A stretch of 48,390 nt of DNA from a virus. Position numbers and translations under genes: made by a program. Of the stretch, positions 8,448 to 16,507 are shown piece by piece. Each line of letters opens with the position of its first letter. Within the stretch, counting starts at the first letter, position 1. Location of the stretch: IMG/VR virus record IMGVR_UViG_3300025141_015750, positions 1-48,390 of that record; one strand, given 5' to 3'. The notes below the pieces were generated by a model. The model worked only from the letters and a program-made list of their open reading frames with translations. It was not told the DNA's origin and did no database searches.

Positions 8448-10955
8448 ATGTTTAATTATAGTGACGCGCATGAGTCATGTCTAGATTATTTTAACGGAGA
8501 TGATCTTGCATCAAATGTTTTTATAACAAAGTATGCACTAACTAACAGAGACGGAGATTTAATTGAGAAAAATCCAGATGACATGCATCGCAGGCTAGCA
8601 GGAGAATTTGCAAGAATAGAGTCAAAATATCCAAACGCAATGCAAGAGGGCGAGATCTATAGTCTTTTAAAGAATTTTAAATATATTGTACCACAGGGCT
8701 CTCCTATGTCTGGAATAGGAAATGATAATCAGATACAGTCAATATCAAACTGCTTCGTTATTGAAGCACCGCATGACTCATACGGAGGTATCTTAAAGTC
8801 AGATCAAGAGCTCGTACAAATCGCAAAACGACGCGGCGGCGTCGGATTTGATATATCAAATATTCGCCCAAAGGGGATGACGACAGGTAATGCTGCTAGA
8901 ACTACAGACGGTATTGAAGTTTTTATGGATAGGTTTAGCAATTCATGTAGAGAAGTAGCACAAGGAGGGCGCAGAGGAGCTCTAATGCTTACAATCTCAG
9001 TTCATCATCCGCAAATTAGAGATTTTATAAAGATAAAGAGAGATTTAAAAAGAGTCACAGGCGCAAATATTTCAATTCGTGTTACTGACGAATTTATGAA
9101 TGCAGTTAAAAAAAATAAAAATGTCGAGCTCAGGTGGCCAGTTGACTCAGTGAATCCTGATGTTTCAGCTGAAATAAGCGCAGAAACTCTATGGCATGAG
9201 CTTATTGAGTCTGCGCACGAATCAGCAGAGCCAGGAATATTGTTTTGGGATACAGCAAAGAATATGACACCTTCTGATATATACACAGACTCGGGCTTTG
9301 GTTCTGAATCAACAAACCCTTGCGGCGAGATTATTTTATCTCCATATGATAGCTGCAGGCTTATGCTTGTTAATCTCTCTTCATTTGTTACAAACAAATG
9401 GAAAGAAACAGCAGAGTTTGATTACGGTGAGTTTGCTAGAAAAGTACAAAAAGCACAGAGATTAATGGATGACATGATTGATCTTGAAATAGATCAAGTT
9501 GATAAAATTTTAAGAAAAATTGAAAATGATAAAGAGCCCGAGTCAGTTAAATATACTGAAAAAAATCTATGGCAAAATATCAAAAAGCAAGCTGTTCAAG
9601 GAAGAAGAACAGGCTTGGGAATCACAGGTTTGGGTGATACACTTGCAATGCTTGGGATCAAATACGGATCAGATAAGTCAATCGAAGTGACAGAGGAAAT
9701 TTATAAGTGGCTGGCGATTAACTCTTACGAATCTTCAATTATTCTCGCTAAGGAGAGAGGATCTTTTCCAGTTTGGAATGCTAAAAAAGAGAAAGATCAC
9801 CCGTTTGTTTCAAGAATTATTCATGAGCTTCTGCCTCATCGAATTGATGATTATAGAAGGTATGGAAGAAGAAATATTGCAAATACGACCACGGCGCCGG
9901 CTGGCTCAGTATCAGTACTTACGCAGACATCATCAGGGATTGAACCGCCGTTTATGTTGCATTATTCACGTCGAAAAAAGCTGACAGGCCAAGATGTAGA
10001 CGGTCGAGTTGACTTTATTGATAATAGCGGCGACAAATGGCAAGAATATACAGTTTATCATCATGGGTTTAAGAATTGGATGAGCTACACTAGTAGTGAA
10101 GATCCAAATGCTCTGAGCGGACTATCTGATGAAAAGATAGCTGCACTGAGCCCATATTCAGGTGCAACTTCAAGTGAGATTAACTGGGTGGCAAAAGTTA
10201 AAATGCAAGCAGCAGCACAGAAATGGGTGTGCCATGCAATTTCAAATACTACGAACCTTCCTAAAGATATTGATGTTGAAACTGTTAAAGATGTCTATAT
10301 GAAAGGATGGGAGCTTGGGTGTAAGGGTGTTACTGTTTACCGTGAAGGTAGTAGATCAGGCGTACTTGTCTCACCTTCAGCCTCAAAAGATAAGCAAGGT
10401 AGCTTAAAGACAAATACAGCACCTAAAAGACCTGATGCCCTGAAGTGCGATATTCATCAGGCTTCTATTTCAGGAGAACCATGGACAATAATTGTTGGGC
10501 TTATGAAAGGAAGGCCGTACGAAGTATTTGGCGGAAAGTCAGAATATGTTGAAATTTCAAAAAAATATAAGTCTGGATATTTAACAAAGAAGCCTAGAAA
10601 GACTATGAATTCAAAGTATGATTTAATGTTTGGAGATGACGGAGGCGAAATACACGTCAAGGATATTGCTACAGTATTTGATAATCCAAACCACTCTGCT
10701 TTTACAAGAACAATATCACTAGCTTTAAGACACGGCGCTCCGGTTCACTACGTATGTGAACAACTTCATAAAGATAAAGATGCAGACCTCTTTAGCTTTT
10801 CCAAAGTTATCGCAAGATGTCTCAAAAAGTACATTACAGACGGAACAAAGGCAAGCAATGGCGTTTTTGATATAGCATGCTGTGATAATTCTAATATAGT
10901 TTACCAAGAAGGCTGCGCAACCTGCATGTCGTGTGGACATGCAAAGTGCGGATAA
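8448..10955 (+). CDS. nrdJ: Adenosylcobalamin-dependent (class II) ribonucleotide reductase
   Basis: The 835-aa protein has the RNR fold signatures: SNCFV near residue 103, RRGGVGFDISN near 130, and the finger-loop NPCGEI with Asn290-Cys292-Glu294 followed by LSPYDSCRL. NTTTAPAGSVS and a Cys-rich C-terminus (CATCMSCGHAKCG) are typical of NrdJ-type enzymes. No small subunit (NrdB) is present nearby. It converts ribonucleotides to dNTP precursors using B12, which would be taken from the host. I place the start at ATG 8448 because GGAGG at 8439-8443 sits four bases upstream; the earlier ATG 8436 overlaps that site. Confidence 0.87.
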   Translation: MFNYSDAHESCLDYFNGDDLASNVFITKYALTNRDGDLIEKNPDDMHRRLAGEFARIESKYPNAMQEGEIYSLLKNFKYIVPQGSPMSGIGNDNQIQSISNCFVIEAPHDSYGGILKSDQELVQIAKRRGGVGFDISNIRPKGMTTGNAARTTDGIEVFMDRFSNSCREVAQGGRRGALMLTISVHHPQIRDFIKIKRDLKRVTGANISIRVTDEFMNAVKKNKNVELRWPVDSVNPDVSAEISAETLWHELIESAHESAEPGILFWDTAKNMTPSDIYTDSGFGSESTNPCGEIILSPYDSCRLMLVNLSSFVTNKWKETAEFDYGEFARKVQKAQRLMDDMIDLEIDQVDKILRKIENDKEPESVKYTEKNLWQNIKKQAVQGRRTGLGITGLGDTLAMLGIKYGSDKSIEVTEEIYKWLAINSYESSIILAKERGSFPVWNAKKEKDHPFVSRIIHELLPHRIDDYRRYGRRNIANTTTAPAGSVSVLTQTSSGIEPPFMLHYSRRKKLTGQDVDGRVDFIDNSGDKWQEYTVYHHGFKNWMSYTSSEDPNALSGLSDEKIAALSPYSGATSSEINWVAKVKMQAAAQKWVCHAISNTTNLPKDIDVETVKDVYMKGWELGCKGVTVYREGSRSGVLVSPSASKDKQGSLKTNTAPKRPDALKCDIHQASISGEPWTIIVGLMKGRPYEVFGGKSEYVEISKKYKSGYLTKKPRKTMNSKYDLMFGDDGGEIHVKDIATVFDNPNHSAFTRTISLALRHGAPVHYVCEQLHKDKDADLFSFSKVIARCLKKYITDGTKASNGVFDIACCDNSNIVYQEGCATCMSCGHAKCG

Positions 10956-11304
10956 AACAATAGAAATGCCTATAACCATAACGAAAGCTGCCAAAGATAA
11001 AATTAAATCTTTGCTAATCCAGAATCAAACAGAAGATTATTATCTTCGTATCGGAGTGCAAGGCGGCGGATGTTCTGGGTTTATGTATAATCACGAGATT
11101 ATTGATAAAATAAACAAAAGTGATAAAGTGTTTGAATTTGACGATATTAAAATTTGTGTAGACATAAAGTCTTATTTGTTTCTCAGCGGAATGCAAATAG
11201 ACTATGAAGAAAACCTGCTCAAATCAGGTTTAGTATTTAATAACCCAAATGCAGAAAGATCTTGCGGCTGCGGTGAATCATTTAACTTTAGGGCAAAAAT
11301 ATGA
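10933..11304 (+). CDS. IscA/ErpA-type iron-sulfur carrier (HesB family)
   Basis: The product (up to 123 aa) begins the family core at MPITITKAAKDKIKSLL and has all three ligand cysteines: one in GGGCSGF and two in the C-terminal CGCGESF. A-type carriers hold and deliver Fe-S clusters. The gene overlaps the 3' end of the reductase if GTG 10933 is used; ATG 10939 or ATG 10966 (MPIT) are equally possible and none has a clear ribosome site. Adjacent location to NrdJ and to a protease suggests support of metalloenzymes during infection. Phage-borne homologues are known in marine viruses. Confidence 0.85.
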   Translation: MDMQSADKTIEMPITITKAAKDKIKSLLIQNQTEDYYLRIGVQGGGCSGFMYNHEIIDKINKSDKVFEFDDIKICVDIKSYLFLSGMQIDYEENLLKSGLVFNNPNAERSCGCGESFNFRAKI

Positions 11305-11903
11305 ACTGGACAAGCATAGTTTCTCCGCTTATAAAAGAAATTGAATTAAGAAAAACACCTATCATAATAAGGGTTAATAAGTTTGACGAAGAGTCAGCGA
11401 AGAAATTTTCAGATCAAATGGCACTTGCTCATAATACTGGGCAGAAGGTAATTCCTGTTGTCATTGACTCTTACGGTGGACAAGTTTATTCTTTGATGTC
11501 GATGATAGGTGTAGTCAATGCCGCAGAAATTCCCGTTGCAACGATCATTGAAGGGAAGGCAATGTCTTGCGGTGCTATTTTATTTAGTTACGGAGAACAA
11601 GGTCTTAGGTTTATGGATCCTGACGCAACAATTATGATTCACGATGTAAGTAGCATGGATCTTGGAAAAGTCGAGGAGCTCAAGGCTAGTGCACAAGAAG
11701 CAGATCGTCTTAATACGAAAATTTATACAATGATGGCTCGAAACTGTGGAAAAAAAGATGACTATTTCATGAAAATTGTTGATAAAAAGAAACATGCAGA
11801 TTGGTTTCTTGACGCAGCAGAGGCAAAGAAGCACGGGCTTGCAAATCAAATTAGAATTCCCAAGCTTTCTATCTGCGTTAATGTAGATATTGAATTAGAA
11901 TAA
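11301..11903 (+). CDS. ClpP-like serine protease
   Basis: The 200-aa protein has the ClpP fold: PVVIDSYGGQVYSLMSMIGVV (oxyanion strand), nucleophile Ser89 in GKAMSCGA, His114 in IMIHD, and Asp171 in FLDAAEAKKHGL. The Ser-His spacing of 25 residues equals that of E. coli ClpP. It could assemble with host ClpX/ClpA or act alone, and a ClpP-fold enzyme could also serve in head maturation. The N-terminal axial loop is divergent from bacterial ClpP. Its ATG overlaps the IscA stop by four bases. Confidence 0.85.
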   Translation: MNWTSIVSPLIKEIELRKTPIIIRVNKFDEESAKKFSDQMALAHNTGQKVIPVVIDSYGGQVYSLMSMIGVVNAAEIPVATIIEGKAMSCGAILFSYGEQGLRFMDPDATIMIHDVSSMDLGKVEELKASAQEADRLNTKIYTMMARNCGKKDDYFMKIVDKKKHADWFLDAAEAKKHGLANQIRIPKLSICVNVDIELE

Positions 11904-11922
11904 TTGAAAAAGAGAATATAAG

Positions 11923-12867
11923 ATGGATAAAGATTTTTATAATAAATCAAGTGCAGACAGTTTAGGCTGGAAGCCTTCTTGGTTTGAGTGCGAAGAGTTT
12001 GACTTTAATTTAGTAAAAGCGGTACAGAAATGGCAAAAAGCTCATGGATTGACTGGAGACGGGCTTGTTGGCCCGATGACGTATCGAAGAATATGGACCG
12101 AAAGAGAGGCCAATATTTCAGACTATGAGCCTAGAAAAATTTCTTATTCTTCTTATAGTAATCATCATATTGTTCACAATGGGCGCTTTATTCCAATTGA
12201 ATGGAACAAGGTTGTTCTATGGGATGAGACTGATGGGTTCAAGGCGAATAAGGGTTGTTATACTGATTATTCTGGTAAGCCTGATCGCAAGCCAACTATG
12301 TTTGTGAACCACTGGGATGTTTGTTTATCAGCGGAGTCGTGTGCAAATGTGTTAAATCGTCGAGGTATTTCAGTTCATTTTTTGATTGATAATGACGGAA
12401 CGATATTTCAAATGCTAGATACACAGCACAAAGCTTGGCATGCAGGTATTCCAAGATACGAGGGCGGAAATCTAAAAGGCATAGGCGTAGAGATCTCCAA
12501 CGCATATTATACAAAGTATCAAGATTGGTACGTCAAGCACGGCTTTGGTGAAAGACCAATTCAAGAAAATGCCTGGGTGCATGGAAGAAAGAAAGATCCA
12601 TTTTTAGATTTTTATCCAGTGCAGCTTGAAGCGCTTAAAGCTTTGTGGAAAGCGATTCATATCGGGGTTGGTATCCCGCTTGAATATCCAAAAAACCCAG
12701 AAGGGTATATCGAGACCAGCGTTCATAAAGATTGTGAAAGAGGAAAATTTAATGGATTCTGCAACCACTACAACTTTATCAAAACAAAAATTGATTGTGC
12801 TGGTCTTGATCTTCCTTCTCTTCTAGGGGATGTGAAAAATAGTCCTATTTATTGCTTAGACGATTAA
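11923..12867 (+). CDS. N-acetylmuramoyl-L-alanine amidase endolysin with peptidoglycan-binding domain
   Basis: The 314-aa protein has an N-terminal PG_binding_1-like domain (about residues 20-60; VKAVQKWQKAHGLTGDGLVG) and an amidase_2/PGRP-type domain with MFVNHWDVCLSA (zinc His), SVHFLIDNDGTIFQMLD, AWHAG (second His) and a later His/Lys region near SVHKDCERG. It should cut the bond between muramic acid and the stem peptide at lysis. No signal peptide is seen, so a holin would be needed; a holin-like gene is at 41392. It sits 19 bases after the ClpP-like gene. Confidence 0.85.
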   Translation: MDKDFYNKSSADSLGWKPSWFECEEFDFNLVKAVQKWQKAHGLTGDGLVGPMTYRRIWTEREANISDYEPRKISYSSYSNHHIVHNGRFIPIEWNKVVLWDETDGFKANKGCYTDYSGKPDRKPTMFVNHWDVCLSAESCANVLNRRGISVHFLIDNDGTIFQMLDTQHKAWHAGIPRYEGGNLKGIGVEISNAYYTKYQDWYVKHGFGERPIQENAWVHGRKKDPFLDFYPVQLEALKALWKAIHIGVGIPLEYPKNPEGYIETSVHKDCERGKFNGFCNHYNFIKTKIDCAGLDLPSLLGDVKNSPIYCLDD

Positions 12868-12881
12868 AGTTTTCATAGATG

Positions 12882-12899
12882 ATAAATATTTAAACTTTA
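12882..12899 (+). promoter_or_regulatory. Possible T4-type late promoter before the MESH1-like gene
   Basis: ATAAATATTTAA (12882-12893) resembles the T4 late -10 element TATAAATA. An 8-bp inverted repeat, TAAAGTTT (12865-12872) and AAACTTTA (12892-12899), flanks it. Weak in AT-rich DNA; reported for its recurrence upstream of other late-looking genes. Confidence 0.3.
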
Positions 12900-12909
12900 G
12901 GATCTAAAA

Positions 12910-13467
12910 GTGAAAATTACTTTAAGTCAATTACGATCTCTAGTATTGGAGTCTCTTAGTGTAGAAGATCTTGAAGATGTAAGACAGACTGCACATCTTG
13001 TTCACATGGGACAGAAACGAAGAGACGATACGCCTTATATTTCTCACCCTGAGGAAGTTTACAATATTACAAGAGCATTTTATCCAGAAGATACGTCTGC
13101 ACAAATGCTAGCACTTTTACATGATACGATCGAAGATACTGAAGAAGTTGGGAATGTTTCAAGAGAAGAGGCGTATGAAATGATCCAGGCATCTATTCAT
13201 GATGAAAAACAATTAGCAGCAATTATCAACGCACTTCAGTTATTGACACATGATAAATCAATTCCTTATGACGATTATCTTCAGGCAGCTCTTTATAATA
13301 GAATAGCTGGAAGGGTGAAGATATCTGATTTAATTCATAATTTATCTCACAGCCCTAGCCAGAGCCAGATTAGAAAATACAGGAATGCACTGGAAGACGT
13401 AAGAATTCCAAAACACATTAATAGATCACAGCTTTCTACTTTGACGAAAATATTAAAAAATAGCTAG
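12910..13467 (+). CDS. MESH1/SpoT-type HD hydrolase with N-terminal tag
   Basis: The 185-aa protein matches single-domain (p)ppGpp hydrolases: His32 in HLVHMGQKRRDDTPYISHP, the pair His71-Asp72 in LALLHDTIEDTEE and Asp140 in VKISDLIHNL. MESH1 has the same three metal-binding blocks in the same order and about the same length (179 aa). It could hydrolyse (p)ppGpp, or NADPH as reported for metazoan MESH1. The first 15 residues (MKITLSQLRSLVLES) are an added tag with an L-x-E motif, seen on other proteins here, so it may be packaged. Start is GTG 12910. Confidence 0.82.
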   Translation: MKITLSQLRSLVLESLSVEDLEDVRQTAHLVHMGQKRRDDTPYISHPEEVYNITRAFYPEDTSAQMLALLHDTIEDTEEVGNVSREEAYEMIQASIHDEKQLAAIINALQLLTHDKSIPYDDYLQAALYNRIAGRVKISDLIHNLSHSPSQSQIRKYRNALEDVRIPKHINRSQLSTLTKILKNS

Positions 13468-13502
13468 TTGTAAAATAACAGAATCTTTTATTAAAATAAA
13501 TA

Positions 13503-13937
13503 ATGGAATGGATTCCACCAAAATCTCCTTATAATTTAATCCAAGAGCAACTATGGGAAGATCCATGGAAAATATTTGTTGCTTGTATATTTTGCAATTT
13601 AACAAAGAGGGTGCATGCTGAACCGTACATGTGGGAATTTTTCTCTCGATATCCAACACCAAACATTGCATCAAGAACATGTCCAGAAGAGATTCAAAAA
13701 ATGATCCAGCCGCTAGGGTTGTCTGGAAGACGTTCTAAGACCCTGGTTAGAATGTCTAATGATTACTTGCAAAAGAATTGGAAAGATCATCCAGAAACTC
13801 TCTATGGGATCGGAAAGTATGCTTCTGATGCTTATCGTATATTCTGCACTGGCGAATGGAAAGATGTTGAGCCAAAAGACGGTGCGCTAGTATCATATCA
13901 TAATTTTTTAAAATTATATAGTCCTGACGCTCTTTAA
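13503..13937 (+). CDS. MBD4-like HhH-GPD mismatch DNA glycosylase
   Basis: The 144-aa protein closely follows the glycosylase domain of MBD4 as I remember it: DPWKIFVACIFCNLT, WEFFSRYPT, LGLSGRRSKTLVRMS, the helix-hairpin-helix LYGIGKYASDAYRIF (residues 100-114), then EWKDVEPKDGALVSYHNFL, in which Asp126 aligns with the catalytic Asp of MBD4. No Fe-S cluster cysteines follow. MBD4 removes T or U (and some modified pyrimidines) opposite G. Here it may protect phage DNA with modified cytosine from deamination or process U. No strong ribosome site is visible before ATG 13503. Confidence 0.82.
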   Translation: MEWIPPKSPYNLIQEQLWEDPWKIFVACIFCNLTKRVHAEPYMWEFFSRYPTPNIASRTCPEEIQKMIQPLGLSGRRSKTLVRMSNDYLQKNWKDHPETLYGIGKYASDAYRIFCTGEWKDVEPKDGALVSYHNFLKLYSPDAL

Positions 13938-13954
13938 AGAAATATTTATTAAAC

Positions 13955-14740
13955 ATGGACTACACTAGAAGAAATGCTTCAATGATATTTGAGCACATTA
14001 AGATCAACGAGGCTGAAGAAGAAGATGTCGAGATAGCAGGATTTGATATCAACGAAACGCTAGATCCAAATATCTGGGAATCTAGCCAGAATATGAATCA
14101 GGAGGTCAGAGATAGACTTTTAGAAGTTTCAGATGATTTTATTGCTGGGCTTCCTTTTGATGTAGACATTGATGATATTAAGCTAACAGGATCATTGGCA
14201 ACATATAACTGGTCAAAATTTTCTGATGTTGATCTTCACATTGTTGTTGATTTTTCTACAATCGACGATGACGAAGAGCTTGTTAAAGACTATTTCAATG
14301 CTAAAAAGACAGTCTGGAATCTAAGACACGAGATCTACATACACGACTACGAAATAGAGATCTACGTTGAAAATGTAGGAGACAAGCATATAGCGCAAGG
14401 AATTTACTCAATTCTTAATGACGCGTGGATCAAAAAGCCAGAAAGAGAATTTTTTGAGATAGATGAGGAAGAAGTTAAAAAGAAAGCTTCATCAATAATG
14501 TCTCAAATAGAATATATTGAAGAAGTGGCTGCAGGAGATCCCCTAGACGCGGAGAAGCTTGCAGAGAGGGCAAAAGAAAAAATTAGAAAGATGCGACAAG
14601 CAGGTCTTGATTCTGAAAAAGGAGTCTATTCTGTAAAAAATATCGCTTTTAAAGTTCTAAGAAGAAACGGGTATCTTGAGAGATTAAGCAACGTCAAAAC
14701 ACAGTCTTACGATCGTGTCATGTCTCTAGCGGGAGAGTAG
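13955..14740 (+). CDS. Pol-beta-fold nucleotidyltransferase
   Basis: The 261-aa protein has LTGSLATYNWSKFSDVDLHIVVDF: Gly79-Ser80 and the Asp91-x-Asp93 metal pair at the spacing of minimal nucleotidyltransferases, with a later acidic residue in EIEIYVEN (134-140) as the likely third carboxylate. It would transfer a nucleotide to an unknown acceptor. The C-terminal half is helical and charged. An alternative start at ATG 13982 gives MIFEHIKINEAEEED, which contains an I-x-E site like the tagged proteins. AATATTTAT at 13941-13949 is a possible late promoter and would leave a leader only with the 13982 start. Confidence 0.75.
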   Translation: MDYTRRNASMIFEHIKINEAEEEDVEIAGFDINETLDPNIWESSQNMNQEVRDRLLEVSDDFIAGLPFDVDIDDIKLTGSLATYNWSKFSDVDLHIVVDFSTIDDDEELVKDYFNAKKTVWNLRHEIYIHDYEIEIYVENVGDKHIAQGIYSILNDAWIKKPEREFFEIDEEEVKKKASSIMSQIEYIEEVAAGDPLDAEKLAERAKEKIRKMRQAGLDSEKGVYSVKNIAFKVLRRNGYLERLSNVKTQSYDRVMSLAGE

Positions 14741-14746
14741 GAATAT

Positions 14747-15325
14747 ATGATTATTACAGAGAAAAAACTGAGACTCATTATTCGCGAAGAGCTTTTAGTA
14801 GAACAATCATATGATGCTTACACGCATGACCAAATTATATCTTCAGTAAATCGTGCACTTGAGATACTCAATATTAATAATAGCACATTGAGAACCTTTA
14901 TGATAAGAATAGCTCGGCAAGAGTCCGGGGGAAATCCAGCAGGGGAAGAAGGTATAACTGGGTACGACTCAAATCCATTCCAGCTTGATGAGCCGTCGAT
15001 AGTTGAAGTAAAGACTAATATAAATATGGGAAAATGGAGAAGATTTATTAATAATAAAGAAGGTCAAAAACCTGCAAATCTTAGTCAGCTTGTTGAAGAT
15101 CAGGATAGCTCTGCTATCAGGGATAGCAGTACTCTCAGTGCTTTGTATGCAACACTTTATATTCTGTGGCGAATGAAAGCATGGAAACCAGGAACAGAAA
15201 TTAATCCACCGTCAAATCTTAAATCACAGGCTGATTTTTGGAAGAAGTGGTATAACACTTCGGCAGGAAAAGGTAGGGCATGTGAATTTATTGAAAAGAA
15301 CGGTGGAAGTCCTTGCCCAAGTTAA
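14747..15325 (+). CDS. Tagged lytic-transglycosylase-like protein
   Basis: The 192-aa protein starts with the tag MIITEKKLRLIIREELL. Residues 52-62 read MIRIARQESGGN, where Glu59 in 'QESGGNP' looks like the catalytic Glu of goose-lysozyme/soluble lytic transglycosylase folds, followed by GITGYDSNPFQL, similar to the family's second motif. It would cleave peptidoglycan glycan strands. The tag plus a wall-hydrolase domain fits a virion protein that opens the wall during DNA entry, distinct from the amidase endolysin. It ends two bases from the convergent tubulin-like gene. The family call is moderate; the tag is clear. Confidence 0.6.
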   Translation: MIITEKKLRLIIREELLVEQSYDAYTHDQIISSVNRALEILNINNSTLRTFMIRIARQESGGNPAGEEGITGYDSNPFQLDEPSIVEVKTNINMGKWRRFINNKEGQKPANLSQLVEDQDSSAIRDSSTLSALYATLYILWRMKAWKPGTEINPPSNLKSQADFWKKWYNTSAGKGRACEFIEKNGGSPCPS

Positions 15326-15327
15326 AG

Positions 15328-16449
15328 CTACATACCGCCAAGTATTGATATTGCTATAAGTCCAGGTAGCTTATCTTTCACGTAAACACCAGAGAACAGG
15401 GTATTAGTTCTTCCACCAACATATGAGAATGCTGCTTCTATCTTATTGCTTACAGATGGATCTGATGCCATATCTGGTGTAACAACGAGAAGCATCACAC
15501 CTGTAGCTGATTTCTTAGCAGGCGCAGGGCACGGAGAGGATTTTATACAACCTTGATATACCGTAGACCCTAAGTCTCTGTCTGAAACGTCTCTGACAAC
15601 TGTGCTTCCCACCATCATTCTTCCAGGCTGACCTAGACATTTCTCAAGATCTTTTGAGTCAAATGTTTGAATTGGAGATTTTTCTTCCGCTAGCTTTAAA
15701 ACTTGAGAAATTAGCTTTGCAAAGTTTTTATTCGCCGCGGGATACATTTCAATCATTCCAACCTTGCCTCTTAAAAGCTTAAGCTGTCTTTCGTTATCTA
15801 GAACAATATGCGGTGAATCTTTTACATCATCTAGCAAGATATCACAGTTGCTAGATATTGTTGGATTTAAAAGCTCTTGCGATGATGGCTTCGTAACAAC
15901 ATAAACAACTTTTCCACTCGATCCAGCAGATTTCATGTACCTTTCAAGAGAAGAGTTTAGACTGTGACAAGCACTTCCTGTCCCTCCGCCGCCACCCGCA
16001 AGAACGAATAGCCAGTCAACTTTTCCAATTCGAGTTCTTAGTGCATCTTCTACTAGTGCACCGTTATCACTTAGAACATCCTTGCCCAGGGCCACATCTT
16101 TTCCTACGCCATCAGCCCCAGGAACAAGAAGAAAGTGGTCTGCTGGAACATCTGCAGGCTGGTCCTTTTCAGTAGTATTTATCAAAAGAGTCTTGTTAAA
16201 GCCAAGATCGAGAAATGCTTTTGCTAACTTTCCACCACCCCCGCCAACACCTAAAAATGCACAAGAAATTGCAGAAACTGCTTCATTATCAGGAAGCATT
16301 TTTTCATTTGTAGATGCAGGATCTTCATCATACGCTTCTACAAAGTCAAAATCATCATTGAAATCATTATTTTCAACTTTTTCAGTTTTCGAATTAGCAC
16401 TATCAGAAAGCTCTTGGCTTTCAATATTTGAATCAACGCTATCAGTCAT
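15328..16449 (-). CDS. FtsZ/tubulin-superfamily protein
   Basis: The 373-aa protein has an acidic, probably disordered N-terminus (about 1-58) and then FtsZ-type GTP loops: T1 GVGGGGGKLAKAF (67-79), INTTEKDQ (90-97), the tubulin signature AGGGGGTGSA (151-160), VVTKPSS (184-190), and a guanine-contact-type Asp218-Asn219. Where FtsZ has NxDFAD in the T7 loop, this protein reads N240-K-N242-F-A-K245, so both T7 acidic residues appear replaced, suggesting weak or no GTP hydrolysis. Phage tubulins (PhuZ, TubZ) make filaments that position DNA or a nucleus-like body. AGGAG lies six bases before ATG. It is transcribed opposite to its left neighbour. Confidence 0.85.
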   Translation of the reverse strand: MTDSVDSNIESQELSDSANSKTEKVENNDFNDDFDFVEAYDEDPASTNEKMLPDNEAVSAISCAFLGVGGGGGKLAKAFLDLGFNKTLLINTTEKDQPADVPADHFLLVPGADGVGKDVALGKDVLSDNGALVEDALRTRIGKVDWLFVLAGGGGGTGSACHSLNSSLERYMKSAGSSGKVVYVVTKPSSQELLNPTISSNCDILLDDVKDSPHIVLDNERQLKLLRGKVGMIEMYPAANKNFAKLISQVLKLAEEKSPIQTFDSKDLEKCLGQPGRMMVGSTVVRDVSDRDLGSTVYQGCIKSSPCPAPAKKSATGVMLLVVTPDMASDPSVSNKIEAAFSYVGGRTNTLFSGVYVKDKLPGLIAISILGGM

Positions 16450-16465
16450 AGTAAACTCCTATTAG

Positions 16466-16490
16466 ATACTTATTGGGTAATGATAAGTAT
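16466..16490 (-). promoter_or_regulatory. Palindrome and late-like element upstream of the tubulin-like gene
   Basis: ATACTTAT (16466-16473) and ATAAGTAT (16483-16490) form a perfect 8-bp inverted repeat with a nine-base spacer. Read on the minus strand the first arm is part of GAATACTTATC, the same AATACTTAT element found upstream of 39196 and 41392. It could be a promoter, an operator, or both. Confidence 0.4.
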
Positions 16491-16507
16491 TCAACTATAC
16501 GAGTGTT

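Noticed and set aside
9005-9397. 130-aa minus-strand open frame inside the ribonucleotide reductase gene
   Set aside because: It lies wholly within a strongly supported gene and has no recognisable motif; a shadow frame.
13955-14740. CBASS-type CD-NTase or HEPN-MNT defence gene
   Set aside because: No effector or HEPN partner is adjacent and the context is phage cargo; kept as a generic nucleotidyltransferase.
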